NCBI GenBank assembly: GCA_964036045.1
Contig: OZ038382.1
Location: forward strand, 76,297,918 to 76,361,917
Reading direction: 5' to 3'
From: Eutreptiella sp. 'Long Island Sound 2002'
Taxonomy: Eukaryota > Euglenozoa > Euglenophyceae > Eutreptiales > Eutreptiaceae
Length of the DNA stretch: 64,000 nt
Positions 30,561 through 41,400 of the stretch are shown one piece after another. Position 1 is the first letter of the stretch. The number at the start of each line of letters is the position of its first letter. Below the pieces are notes generated by a model that ran no database searches, was not told the origin of the DNA, and worked only from the letters and a program-made list of their open reading frames with translations. The translations under genes and the position numbers were made by a program.

Positions 30561-33080
30561 ACCAATGCTTCTTGACTCCAGCCGATGTTTTTTTCAGCAG
30601 CAAGGGAAAGCCCATTTGCCCACTCTGAACATCCCTTCTTCAAAAGAGTGCAACTTCTAAAAACCCGATATCCATGTTTCTTGACCCCACTTCAATTCTT
30701 TGTTCAGCAGTAAGGGAAAGCCCACTTGCCGACCCTCAGAACATGCCCCTCTTCCACAAAGTCCACCTTGTAGAATCGTCCAATCCATACTTCTTGACTG
30801 CGGCCGATGCTTTGTTCAGCAGCAAGGGAAAGCCCACTTGCCCACTCTAAACATGCCCCAACAAAGTCCACCTTGTACAAACGCCCAATCCATGCTTTTT
30901 GACTCCGGCCAATGCTTTGTTTAGCACCAAGGGAAAGCCCACTTGCCCACTCTGAACATGCCTTCTTCAAAAGAGTGCAACTTGTAAAAAGCCGATATCC
31001 ATGTTTCTTGACCCCACTTCAATGCTTTGTTCAGCAGCAAGGGAAAGCCCACTTGCCCACTCTGAACATGCCCCTCTTCCACAAAGTCCACCTTGTAGAA
31101 TTGTCCAATTCATGCTTCTTGACTTGCCAATGCTTTGTTCAGCAGCAAGGGAAAGCCCACTTGCCCACTCTGAACATGCCCCAACAAAGTCCACCTTGTA
31201 CAATCGTCCAATCCATGCTTGTTGACTCCGGCCAAGGCTTTGTTTAGCGGCATGGGAAAGCCCACTTGCCCGCTCTGAACATCCATTCTTCAAAAGAGTG
31301 CAACTTGTAAAAAGCCGAAATCCATGTTTCTTGACCCCACTTCAATTATTTGTTCAGCAGCAAGGGAAAGCCCACTTGCCCACTCTGAACATGCCCCTCT
31401 TCCACAAAGTCCACCTTGTAGAATCGTCCAATCCATCCTTCTTGACTGCGGCCAATGCTTTGTTTAGCACCAAGGGAAAGCCCACTTGCCCACTATGAAC
31501 ATGCCTTCTTCAAAAGAGTGCAATTTGTAAAAAGCCGAAATCCATGTTTCTTGAACCCACTTCAATGCTTTGTTCGGCAGCAAGGGAAAGTCCACTTGCC
31601 CACTCTGAACATCCCTTCTTCAAAAGAGTGCCACTTGTAAAAGGCCCATATCCATGTTTCTTGACCCCACTTCAATGCTTTGTTCAGCAGCAAGGGAAAG
31701 CCCACTTGCCCACTCTGAACATGCCCCAACAAAGTCCACCTTGTACAATCGTCCAATCCATGCTTTTTGACTCCAGCCAATGCTTTGTTCAGTAGCAAGG
31801 GAAAGCCCACTTGCCCACTCTGAACATCCCTTCTTCAAAGCAGTGCAACTTGTAAAAAGCCAAAATCCATGTTTCTTGACCCCACTTCAATCTTTGTTCA
31901 ACATCAAAGGAAAGGCCTTCTGCCCACTCTGAACATCTATTCTTCAAAAGAGTGCCACTTGTAATAGGCCCATATCCATGTTTCTTGACCCCACTTCAAT
32001 GCTTTGTTCAGCAGCAAGGGAAAGCCCACTTGCCCAACATGCCCCTCTTTTACAAAGTCCACCTTGTAGAATCGTCCAATCCATGCTTCTTGACTCCAGC
32101 CAATGCTTTGTTCCGCAGCAAGGGAAAGCCCACTTGCCCACTCTGAACATACCTTCTTCCCACTTCAATTCTTTGTCCCCAGCAAGGGAAAGCCCACTTG
32201 CCCACTTTGAACATCCCCTCTTGTACGATGTCCACCTTGCACAACCTGAAATCCATGCTTTCAGCCAATGCTTTGTTCAGCAGCAAGGGAAAGCCCACTT
32301 GCCCACTTTGAACATGCCCCAACAAAGTCCACACTGTACAAACGCCCAATCCATGCTTTTTGACTCCGGCCAATGCTTTTTTTAGCAGCAAGGGAAAGCC
32401 CACTTGCCCACTCTGAACATCCCTTCTTCAAAAGAGTGCAACTTGTAAAAAGCCGATATCCATGTTTCTTAACCCCACTTCAATGCTTTGTTCAGCAGCA
32501 AGGGAAAGCCCACTTGCCCACTCCGAACATCCCTTCTTCAAAAGAGTGTCACTTGTAAAAGGCCCATATCCATGTTTCTTGACCCCACTTCAATGCTTTG
32601 TTCAGCAGCAAGGGAAAGCCCACTTGCCCACTCTTGAAATGCCCCTCTTTTACAAAGTCCACCTTGTACAATCGTCCAATCCATGCTTGTTGACTCCGGC
32701 CAATGCTTTGTTCAGCAGCAAGGGAAAGCCCACTTGCCCACTCTGAACATGCCCCAACAAAGTCCACCTTGTACAAACGCCCAATCCATACTTTTTGACT
32801 CCGGCACTTGTTCACCAGCAAGGGAAAGCCCACTTGTCCACTCTGAACATCCCTTCTTCACACTTCAATGCCATGTTCAGCAGCAAGGGAAAGCCCACTT
32901 GCCCACTCTGAACATCCCCTCTTTTACGATGTCCACCTTGCACAACGTGAACTCCATGCTTCCATCCAATGCTTTGTTCAGCAGCAAGGGAACGCCCACT
33001 TGCCGAGTCTGAACATGCCTGTCTCTGAACGAGTCCAACTTTTACAATACACATATCCATGTTTCTTGACCCCACAAAGT
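30560..33080. repeat. ~110-bp tandem array
   Basis: About 22 units around CAGCAGCAAGGGAAAGCCCA, CTTGCCCACTCTGAACAT, then one of a few alternative cassettes (CCCCTCTTCCACAAAGTCCACC, CCCTTCTTCAAAAGAGTGCAAC or CCCCAACAAAGTCCACC), CCATGTTTCTTGACC and CAATGCTTTGTT. Cassettes alternate irregularly, so there are at least three unit types. Frames stay open over many units on both strands but show no codon-level constraint; not called as genes. It abuts the 3' side of the Helitron-linked J-domain ORF. Confidence 0.9.
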
Positions 33081-33111
33081 CCAAGATGTGAAACACCCTT
33101 CGACCTTTGGC

Positions 33112-33218
33112 ACGCAACAGCAAATGACTATATCGCTGCCGGCGCCACTGGCTGCGAAGCTCAAGCCATTGCTATTACTTGAGTCCGCTCGGTTGAGGGG
33201 AAGCACATATGAAGCTTT
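33112..33218 (-). pseudogene. Tail segment shared with 12.1-kb fragment
   Basis: Directly after the J-domain stop (TGA), the same frame continues Asn-Gly-Leu-Ser-Phe-Ala-Ala-Ser-Gly-Ala-Gly-Ser-Asp-Ile-Val-Ile. The corresponding DNA at 12135-12240 is about 70% identical and encodes Gly-Leu-Ser-Phe-Ile-Ala-Gly-Gly-Ala-Gly-Ser. Both are open, so it may be a coding tail, but the function is unknown. Confidence 0.4.
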
Positions 33219-34028
33219 TCAATGCAACTTACACTTGTCCTTCAAGAGGTTATATGCCTTCAAAAGCAATTGAAAGCGATCCGTGGCCCAAGAGTCTTTA
33301 GACTTATCAGGATGCAATTGCACACTGAGCTTCAAGTAATGTTTGCGAACATCTTGAGCATGAGTGGCACCCAGTAGAGTTTGAGCCATGGTGACCTTCT
33401 CCTTGGACTTCGGCAATAGTGATCCAATTTCAACCAACCTGGATCCCGGCACGGCGGAAATGTGGCATGGAACCCAAGGTGTAGGCGGACCATGCATTGA
33501 TGCAGAGGCAGAAGAAGAAGATGACGATGATTGGATGGGCGTTGCACGTGTAGGCGGTGCAGAGGTTTGTGGCGACAGTGAGGAGGCTTTAGGAGGTGAA
33601 GTTGCATGGCATGTTGTTGCCGGTGTTGATGCGGATGAACGGTGTCTCCGCTTTGAAGGTGCGGTGGGTGAGATTTCATTGTCACGTACACGTTGCTTTC
33701 CTTTCCATTCTAGTCTTTGTTGTCCTTGTTCATCTAGCAACGTTCGTGCTTCGGAAGCGGCGTTGATGAAAGTGTCTTCATCCAATGCGGGTTGCAGCAC
33801 CGTGTCAATGATATCCCCTTCCATTTCGTGTCTTTCACGGGTGTGTGTATGTGTACCCGTACATTGCCTTTTGCGGGCTTCCGGAGACGGTGTGTTGATT
33901 GGTCGTTTGCCATTCGAGTGGGGCTCGACGATGGAAGCATGTTGTACATTCTCCTCTTGGCCGGCATTGCTGGGGTTATGTATGCAACTTGCTTCATGCA
34001 GTCGCCGATGTTGTGGAGTGGCGAACAC
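33219..34028 (-). CDS. J-domain (DnaJ-like) protein linked to Helitron
   Basis: 269 codons. The first two thirds are disordered: His/Asn-rich, a Thr-His-Thr-His-Thr-Arg stretch, then a Ser run and Pro-rich segment. The last ~57 residues (33222-33395) form a J-domain: Thr-Leu-Leu-Gly-Ala-Thr, Val-Arg-Lys-His-Tyr-Leu-Lys-Leu-Ser, then the hallmark His-Pro-Asp-Lys, and Phe-Gln-Leu-Leu-Leu-Lys-Ala-Tyr-Asn-Leu-Leu. The HPD triad that stimulates Hsp70 ATPase is intact. The ORF overlaps the end of the helicase ORF by 35 bp in another frame on the same strand, so it could be an added C-terminal module via frameshift or intron, or a captured host gene. The start shown is the first in-frame possibility, not a proven one. 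Confidence 0.6.
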   Translation of the reverse strand: MFATPQHRRLHEASCIHNPSNAGQEENVQHASIVEPHSNGKRPINTPSPEARKRQCTGTHTHTRERHEMEGDIIDTVLQPALDEDTFINAASEARTLLDEQGQQRLEWKGKQRVRDNEISPTAPSKRRHRSSASTPATTCHATSPPKASSLSPQTSAPPTRATPIQSSSSSSSASASMHGPPTPWVPCHISAVPGSRLVEIGSLLPKSKEKVTMAQTLLGATHAQDVRKHYLKLSVQLHPDKSKDSWATDRFQLLLKAYNLLKDKCKLH

Positions 34029-35100
34029 CCGACCACATTGCCCTGCCGCAAGGAAATGTTCCTTTTTTACGGGACTTCTTGGATGCCTTGCGATGCATTC
34101 TCTTGTCGTGGCCTCTCATGTCGTAGTCAATATCCCATTCATGGTACATGGCCTTCAACAAGTTGTGAGCATTCTCATAGCTCGTTTTCAACATATATCG
34201 AACAACCATGACTTTGGGAACAAGTGACTTCAATCGACCCCGCCAATCTTCTAGTGCCTCTTCATGTTTCCGCAAGCGAATAACACGAAGACCAGCACCT
34301 GTGCGAACCCGGCTAATGCCCACGTAGAAGGCGTTGTACGTCAACGCAGGTAGGCTCTTGTCATCCACGACCAAGATGATTTTATCCATTGACCTACATT
34401 GCACCCCATGATATGTTGATCGAAAGGTCAATTGGAAGGGATGTGCGTGAGTGTACAAAGACCCACCGCTTTTGGTGCGCACAGCAATGTACCGATGAAT
34501 GTTGATCTTGCGTTGCACTTGCATGAGAGGAACAACGACCTTTGATGCATCCTCATGCTGCATTCCACCCGTACTTAAGGCCGAAGCATCAATGGCAATG
34601 GTGACACAAAATGGTGGGAACTCAAGCATCACTAAAGTACCAGCACCTGCATCACGGATCTCTTGCGCTCTACTTTGCGCTTCATCGGCATGTAGGACAA
34701 TGCTATGCAACCATCCTTGGGTGCCATTGGACAATCATTTCTCTGGTCTTAAATTGCTTGTGAGGCAACAAGGTGCTTGTGGGACAAAGTATGCGGTCAT
34801 GTCTTTCACCGTGTCATATATGAAATTTGAATTGTGTCCAAACTTCTTTTCATACTTGTCAACCATTGGCAACCTCCAAGCTACAATGGGCAATCCTCGG
34901 GCAATGGCAAATCGTTGAAGCATGACTTCATTCGCAGTGTGAACCGTCTTTTGATCAGTGCTAACGATTGTGGTTTCTTTCTTGCCACGTAGGGTCCTTA
35001 AATTCCTCTGGGGTGATTTCCATGATGGTATCCAAGAATTCCATGCTTGTTCGCAGAGCACTAGTGGTCCACTCACGGAAGGCGGATACCGATGCAGCAT
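33994..35100 (-). pseudogene. Helitron helicase, C-terminal half
   Basis: Continues the helicase after a frameshift near 34990: Thr-Thr-Ile-Val-Ser-Thr-Asp, Asn-Glu-Val-Met-Leu, then after an in-frame TGA (34735-34737) Leu-Ser-Asn-Gly-Thr-Gln-Gly, the usual N-G-T-x-G motif of Pif1-like helicases. Later come Phe-Gln-Leu-Thr-Phe-Arg-Ser-Thr-Tyr-His-Gly-Val-Gln (motif V equivalent of T.HK.QG) and Tyr-Val-Gly-Ile-Ser-Arg-Val-Arg (motif VI with the Arg finger). Sequence on both sides of the TGA is in one frame and clearly homologous, so the stop is a lesion or a recoded codon. Confidence 0.75.
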
Positions 35101-37816
35101 ATTGTGGATCCGTTGCTCTATGTTGTTTCACGAGACTCACCTCATCAAACTTTTGGAACAATTCCCGGCCAAATACATCATTCAAGTCTTCCCATGCCAC
35201 CCAACTCTTTCCCGTTCCTCCGCCAGCATGTAGGAAGACTAAAGGTGCAATTGGCTTTGCCGATGAGTCGCATGTGGCCTCTAACCTCACATAATTTGTG
35301 ATCTTGTCGATGATCTCTTCTTGATCTGGATTTCCTGTTGATCTTATGTGACCATCGGATGTGGAAGAAACATCTGTCTCCGGTGACTCCTCCTCAGCCT
35401 TGATATCATCGAATACTCTTTGGGCATGGGAGCAAATATCATCTCCATGTGGGTAATGATCATCATCGCCCAAAGCATAAAGAAACTTTGTTTCTCTTTC
35501 GTGTGAGGCATGACTCATTGCCGGTGCCAACCCCAATTGCAAATTCAAGGCTTCTTTGAGGATATCAAACTCCTCACTTGAAGCCGCACGTCCTCTTTTA
35601 TTTGCGTTTTGGGCTCTTTGAATTGCTTCTTGCATATCTTGCACCGCTTCGGCGAACCTGGTATCTTTCACCTCCGTTCTCGCTTTCTTCAGATCCGCCA
35701 TCTCCTTTCCCGCGTTGAAATCAACATCCGACGGGTGCCTCACACCCCAAATCTTCCTACAACGCTTTCGAATGTCATCCGTCAATGACTTTCGCAAGCG
35801 ATCATAGTGCCCAATCTTCTTCAACCGGACAACCATGGAATGCCGACTGTGCTCCAAGTAGCTTGCATGTGCGGTCTTGCAATGTTCCTCCCATTGCAAG
35901 TATTCGTTCCAAGTGATTTGGGGCGGTTGTTCGATATCCCAAGGAACGAAATTGCACATGACAAACTTGGCCCATGCCTTCCTTGTGCGAGCACTACCAT
36001 CCACACCGGGCCACACGGGCATGCGCTTCCCTGCCAAGATACGGCACCCAGATTGTGACACTAGGTATTGCACATAATTGCTATCATCAAGCACATGCCG
36101 GGGATGGAAATCAAACATGGCATTTTCGGGACGTCCATCATTGACTCCATCGGTAACTTTAATAGGGTCCGTTGCACGACGTTGCTCTATTTTAATGAGA
36201 CAATAACACTCAAGAGCGCAAAGGGCCCTAAGCCGCTTCCCACGACAAGCATAATTGATGGCGGGCGTGACAGCAATTTGCCTGGCTTCCAATCCTTCAC
36301 CCACTGTGTAAAGGTACGCTCGGCATGTTGCATCCGCATCGGATTGTGCCACATCTATTGTCAAAGAGTTCAGGTGTTCCACAAGAGTATTGTTGTCATC
36401 TTGCTCATCCTCTAAAGAACCTGTGCCATTGTCATTTGGAGGCGGATGTGTTGGCGTTTGTGATGCTTGCTGCATATCAACATGTGATGTTGCCAAGGGG
36501 TCATCATCCACCACATGTGACACAGATAACGAAATGGATGGCGCATCTACACAAATATTCTGCATGTCTGCATGACCTTCATCATCACTTGTACTCTCCC
36601 CGCCTCCATCGTCCAACATTCCACTGAATAAAGTAGGAATGGCGATTACAGTGCTCCAAGGATGCACAACGGCAAACTTGTGAGAGCAATGCCATGAGGG
36701 ATATCCCAACACGGAGACGGCTGCCATTTGCGCACTAAATTGCACCTTCTTGTCCAACGAGTTGATGATGCGCTTTAGCAACATGGCCTCCTTCTCTTCG
36801 GGTTGTGCAAACCGCGTGGTGTCCATTTTGTCCACCTCACGAGTCACTTGACGAATTGTGCTCAACACATTGGCAATCCTTACCGGATTCTTGCTACAGT
36901 AACCAACAACGTATTTGGCCACAGCAACCAGCACGTCCTCACCTCCGAGGAATTGTACATTCGTGTTGCTAGCATACAGGTAGGCCAAGAGTTTGTTGGT
37001 TTCAACCACACGTCCATCACAAGGATGTGGCCGCCGCAACTCCCATATGACGAGAACACAGCTTACCTTTTCATCATTGGCATCGAATTCTACCTCCGAC
37101 TCATACATCCGGATGTTGTGCCTTCCTGAAGGGGTATGGTACGCCACAAAGAAATGTGGGCTTGTGTCATCATACCCTACTCCCGCTGCACGAGGCAACC
37201 CAAAACGGCACCCGCTCTTTCCTCCTTGTGGTTTACCGCAACTAGCAATGAGACACCTGTGGATTTGAATGTTGCCAAAGACCTTGGAGGCAACCCGTTC
37301 AATTTCCCGTGCCGCTTCATGGGGGTCGTCCGGCAATGGAGGCAAAAGTTGCTTCTCCTCTAGCATGCGTGGGGCTTCAACCTTGTGCTTTAGTCTATGC
37401 TCATAACCCCGGTGAATGTGGGCATCCAATGCGGCACATATTTGTTGATCCAACACCGCGGCAACGGCTTGCACAAGGTTGCTATTCCCCACAACCATGT
37501 CCAACAACCATGGGGGAATGCCACCCCAAAAGAGACCATGGAAATGGAGACAGCCTCGGCCTTGGCACTCGTAGCATGTGCAATGGGCCACGCATGTACC
37601 AAATAGACCCTTCTTCCGGTTGCACACCGCACGATCTTTCTTGGTTTGCTTGGAACTCGGAAGACCTAGCAAAATCTCCAAGAAAGCCCGCACTTGTCGC
37701 TCAAAAATGCGTGCGGCGGCCACAGGGTTCTTGGATAACGCTTCAAATCGCCGCGAAACCTTTGGCAATGGAACACGGGCTTGGCGATCACCCATGGACA
37801 AACATAAAGACAACAC
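34961..37816 (-). pseudogene. Helitron Rep (HUH nuclease) and helicase N-terminal part
   Basis: About 950 codons. Residues 85-97 read Cys-Gln-Gly-Arg-Gly-Cys-Leu-His-Phe-His-Gly-Leu-Phe, the His-x-His metal site of Helitron Rep. Residues 302-309, Tyr-Val-Val-Gly-Tyr-Cys-Ser-Lys, carry the two catalytic tyrosines and the Lys of Rep motif 3. Near residue 863 is the helicase Walker A (His-Ala-Gly-Gly-Gly-Thr-Gly-Lys-Ser). Only about 20 residues later the text is already at the post-Walker-B region (Gln-His-Arg-Ala-Thr-Asp-Pro), so motifs Ia to III including Walker B are missing. Rep residues look intact; the helicase cannot be. The start shown uses a GTG and is really a frameshift entry point. 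Confidence 0.85.
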
Positions 37817-38385
37817 GTTGTCTTATCATTTGGTGCAACCGTGTAGAAGAGACTTGGAGGCCCAAAGAACAGCATCATACTATTCATCTTCCCCATCAAT
37901 GCATACCGCTCCGAAGTGCTGAAGGGCAGTGCTGCATGGCAAGTCCGGAACAAAGGCATGAACGTGTGCACAAGGTGTCGCGCTTCTTTTCCTTGGGGGT
38001 TTGCTTCTGCCTTCTTCAAATCTTCCTCAAGATTGGGCGTGTTGATGGCCGTCTCAAATGCCTTCATTCGATTGGGATTGGCATAAATGGCATCCCTAAC
38101 ACTTCGCAATGCTCTGTGGCGGAACTTTTGATTAAAGAGCAACAAACAAAAGTCGCGGCCTTCAGCAAAGCGATTATCATATTGCAACAACATGTGCCTT
38201 GTATCCGCTTCTGAAACTCCACATGGCCGCTTGATACCACTTCCAAACATAAACAACGAGGGAAAGGACAACGTCAAAAGGCGGTCATTGGCCTCAAACT
38301 CGTTCATGTCAACTTCTTCTCGTCGAACTATACTGTTACGACGGTCCGCTAGCATCTCCTTGATAGATTGAAGAACCTGTGGCAC
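37666..38385 (-). pseudogene. Helitron N-terminal (Helitron_like_N) domain
   Basis: Has Phe-Pro-Ser-Leu-Phe-Met-Phe-Gly-Ser-Gly (usual L.P.LFP.G.G), Gly-Lys-Met-Asn-Ser-Met, and Phe-Phe-Gly-Pro-Pro-Ser-Leu-Phe-Tyr-Thr-Val-Ala-Pro-Asn-Asp, the G.P..F.T...ND signature preceding Rep. Good sequence ends near 37800, where a frameshift leads into the Rep frame (Asp-Arg-Gln-Ala-Arg-Val-Pro-Leu). Confidence 0.8.
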
Positions 38386-38798
38386 ATGTTCCCATCTCGA
38401 TTCAATAATGCTCCATCTGACAACATAACAGCATCCAATATTACCTCACCATCATCCAAGTCACCTTTTCTTGCACCTGCAATGTCCGCACCGGATTGCT
38501 TTTCGGCTGCAATCACGTCCGAATGATCACCAATGGACATATTGTCAAATACGGCATTTGGAAAATCAACAACTTCAGGTGGTGCAACCTCCAAGGTTTC
38601 GATGTTGGCATATTCCGGATTGATCACTTTCAAAACTCGCAACCATTGAACCAATCGATCCCATCGCGGTGTGAAGATTCCCTCTACTCGTTCTTTGCAA
38701 TGTTGATCACGACGCATAGCCTCCGCATCACGGAGCGGTCCCACAAAAATTACCTTTGTACCCACAAGAGCCTCTACATCCGGTAGACGTGCTGCCAC
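38349..38798 (-). pseudogene. Helitron linker between DUF6570 and N-domain
   Basis: Reads Pro-Asp-Val-Glu-Ala-Leu-Val-Gly-Thr-Lys-Val-Ile-Phe-Val-Gly and Leu-Arg-Val-Leu-Lys-Val-Ile-Asn-Pro-Glu-Tyr, typical of the stretch after DUF6570 in Helitron proteins. It overlaps both neighbours in other frames by about 25-40 bp, so a frameshift lies at each end. Confidence 0.6.
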
Positions 38799-39610
38799 AC
38801 TTCAGGTCCATCATGCGGTACAGAAATAGCGTGCCCTCGAACACCCCATTGCGATGTTGCACCATTCTTGGCACTAACAAGCTTCACGGTGTTTACTGTC
38901 GTCCGCACTCGTCCCAACATACGCTCCTCCAAATCCGTTAACTCCGGTAAGTCGCATCGTTTACCAAAATGCTTGCCACTAGCAATGGCATGTGGTGGCA
39001 CTTGACCTTTCTTCGGATGGAACAAACTCCGATGGCACGAAGTACACAATTGCACTACACCATTAGAGACAAGATCATGGTGCAACCAATATAGCTCCGT
39101 GTCCTGTTCAAATACCGCAGCATACTTGCGATACTCAATGGGAATCCCACGGTACCACGAAACTTGTTCCGCGTCCAACTTTAAAAGTTCTAACTTGGAA
39201 ACCTCCACTTCCTTCACTTGGTGGAAATCCCTAACTCCACAGCACCCACAAGAATGAATGTCCTCGCATGCTCCCACTTTTTTGTGCCACTCTTTGGCTA
39301 ACACCACCATATCCGCAGTGTCCACCTTCTCATCCAGGATAGCTCGCACCAAGGCCTCCAGAGACTCACAACTCTCTAAATTGGCTGTGGGTTGAACTGG
39401 AAATCTATCCATCCCCGTTTGCTCCCAAAACCCCCTTACAGTCGAAGCAAGGGATGTGCCAACCTTGGATCCCATAAACTCATCAGGTGATGGGCCTGCA
39501 ACGGACTGCAGCAAAGCTTCCTCTTCTTCATCCACAAGGGAACCGCGGGGTTCTATCTCATTACCTCTCTCCCACATGTGCTGAATGGCTTGCGTTGACT
39601 GGCTTGCCAA
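38774..39610 (-). pseudogene. Helitron DUF6570-like domain
   Basis: Contains a Cys-Gly-Cys-Cys region early, then Leu-Cys-Thr-Ser-Cys-His-Arg-Ser-Leu, Val-Pro-Pro-His-Ala-Ile-Ala-Ser-Gly, Leu-Pro-Glu-Leu-Thr-Asp-Leu-Glu-Glu-Arg-Met-Leu, and Gly-His-Ala-Ile-Ser-Val-Pro-His-Asp. This is the Cys pair / P..A.ANG / L..LT..E..L / G....P order of DUF6570, found upstream of the Helitron N-domain. Role unknown; presumed DNA or RNA binding by its Cys residues. Confidence 0.7.
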
Positions 39611-39628
39611 GGTTTCACGTGCATAATT

Positions 39629-40561
39629 CTAAGCACGCGGAACGGCCCCAGCTTGCCCTGCCCGTTGCTCATCCTCCTTGGAGCCTGCTTGCCCTGCCCG
39701 CTGCTTGTCCTCCTTAGGGCTAGCCTGTCCCGCCCGCTGCTTGTCCTCCTTAGAGCCTGCTTGCCCTGCGCGCTGCTTGTCCTCCTTGGAGGCCGCTTGC
39801 CCTGCTCGCCGCTTGTCTTCTCGAGATGCCACAACACCACCCGCTTGTCCCGCCCGCTGCTTGTTCTCCTTGGAGCCCGCTTGTCCCGCCCGCTGCTTGT
39901 TCTCCTTGGAGCCCGCTTGTCCCGCCCGCTGCTTGTTCTCCTTGGAGCCCACTTGTCCCGCCTGCTACTTGTTCTCCTTGGAGCCCGCTTGTCCCGCCCG
40001 CTGCTTGTTCTCCTTGGAGCCCGCTTGTCCCGCCCGCTACTTGTTCTCCTTGGAGCCCGCTTGTCCCGCCCGCTGCTTGTTCTCCTTGGAGCCCGCTTGT
40101 CCCGCCCGCTGCTTGTTTTCGTTGCATTTAGATGCTTGACATACACGGCAAACAAATCCTCGACTCTTCAACATGCTATAGGAGCGATCAAAATTGGTGG
40201 CACAACCACTGCATTGCCACCGCATTACGCTAACGCCGGTGATAAAAGACTCATTCGTGTGCACAATATTGTCCACAACCACACCGATCCAATGACATCC
40301 ATGTTTTTCCGCAAGTTGGTTGCACTCCAAGATCTTGATTGTAGGGCGACCATTCTTGGCTATTGTTGTATCCTTGGCTTTTGCTTCACACCTTAAGGAT
40401 TGTGGTTGCGGAAAGGGTGAACAACTATGCTTCCCCGGGCCAAACTTTTTCATGTTATCAAATCGTGCATCCTTCTTCACCCCGCAAGCTGCACAAGCCC
40501 AACGCATGATGGCCTTAGCTCGCATTTCTTGATTATTTGATCTACCCACTTCCACCCCCAA
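39629..40561 (-). pseudogene. Helitron 5' ORF: two zinc ribbons plus coding minisatellite
   Basis: N-terminal ~125 residues carry two Cys4-type ribbons (Cys-Ala-Ala-Cys-Gly-Val-Lys-Lys ... His-Ser-Cys; Cys-Ser-Gly-Cys ... Cys-Arg-Val-Cys). From about 40125 the frame enters a 36-bp repeat encoding Ser-Lys-Glu-Asn-Lys-Gln-Arg-Ala-Gly-Gln-Ala-Gly. Two TAG codons (near 39966 and 40037) arise from single CAG-to-TAG changes inside repeat units; otherwise the frame is open to 39629. Downstream the DUF6570 frame starts 19 bp later in a different frame. Possibly the DNA-binding N-terminus of the Helitron protein. Confidence 0.6.
39655..40125. repeat. 36-bp coding minisatellite
   Basis: About 13 units of GAGCCCGCTTGTCCCGCCCG plus CTGCTTGTTCTCCTTG, with one unit disrupted by CTCGAGATGCCACAACACCA near 39822. 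The unit length is a multiple of three, so several frames on both strands stay open. Confidence 0.9.
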
Positions 40562-40740
40562 CGATGAGCTGCATCATGGCAACCTTGTGAAGAAAGTGAG
40601 GGTGTAGGCATGACTTGATAATTGCCGCCGAAGAAGTACAAGACCACAACAATGGGCAACAAAAAGAAATTCCAAGTATCTGGAAGACAGCACACGACAA
40701 CAAGCTACAACCTCCCACTGCAATATGTGGCTACAAGGCT
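40560..40740. other. Spacer upstream of Helitron ORFs
   Basis: Possible promoter/5' end region of the Helitron, on its minus-strand upstream side. No clear motif or hairpin was recognised. Confidence 0.3.
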
Positions 40741-40744
40741 AAGC

Positions 40745-41400
40745 TAACCTAAGGCACACTAGCTTGCCACATGCAAAGGGAGAGGAGCCCAATGCAATGA
40801 TCTCTGAACGAAGTGGCGAACGGAAATCCCCACATGCAATGACCTATAAAGTGGCAAAGGTAAAGCACACTTGCCACATTCAAAAGGAGAGGCCACACAT
40901 GCAACCATTGGTGAACATCGCACTTGCACGTGGCTAAGGTAAAGCACACTTGCCACATACAGTGCGATGAGCCATGCTTGGAATGAATTCTTGAAATCAC
41001 ATCCCAAAGTGGCGAGGTAAAGAACACTTGCCACATGCAGTCGGATAGGCCACCCATGCAATCAATTCTGAACATCGCATTGGAACGTGGCTAAGATAAA
41101 GCACACTTGCCACACACAATGATGAGCCATGGTTGCAATGAATTCTTGACACCGCACTCCAAAGTGGCAAGGTAAAGCACACTTGCCACATGCAGTCACA
41201 TAGGCCACCCATGCAAGCAATTCTGAACACCGCATTGGAACGTGGCTAAGGCAAAGCACACTTGCCACACACAATGCGATGAGCCATGGTTGCAATGAAT
41301 TCTTGACACCACATCCCAGAGTGGCAAGGTAAAGCACACTTGCCACATGCAGTCGCATAGGCCACCCATGCAACCAATTCTCAACATCCCATTCGGACCA
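40745..41400. repeat. ~157-bp dimeric tandem array
   Basis: About four units, each of two ~78-bp halves sharing AAGCACACTTGCCACA and AATTCT(T)GA: one half has GGCCACCCATGCAA and GAACGTGGCTAAGG, the other GAGCCATGGTTGCAATGAAT and CAAAGTGGCAAGG. Unrelated in sequence to the 110-bp array on the other side of the Helitron. Confidence 0.85.

Larger units (their letters stand above)
33219..40561 (-). mobile_element. Defective Helitron (rolling-circle transposon)
   Basis: In transcription order (right to left): zinc-finger ORF with minisatellite, DUF6570-like domain, Helitron N-terminal domain, HUH-type Rep, Pif1-like helicase, J-domain ORF. Frameshifts near 38360, 37800 and 34990, an in-frame TGA at 34735, TAGs in ORF1 and an internal helicase deletion show it is not autonomous. 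Precise 5'-TC and 3'-CTRR ends were not identified; the adjoining tandem arrays may belong to the element. Confidence 0.8.

Noticed and set aside
30560-33080. CRISPR-like array
   Set aside because: Units of ~110 bp vary internally as alternative cassettes, there are no short identical repeats with unique spacers, no cas genes, and the context is eukaryotic.
34735-34737. Selenocysteine at the Helitron TGA
   Set aside because: No selenoprotein family includes Pif1/Helitron helicases at this site, and the element already carries several lesions.
39653-40396. 247-codon plus-strand ORF over the 36-bp minisatellite
   Set aside because: It is the antisense of the repeat; the zinc-ribbon lead and Helitron context support the minus strand.
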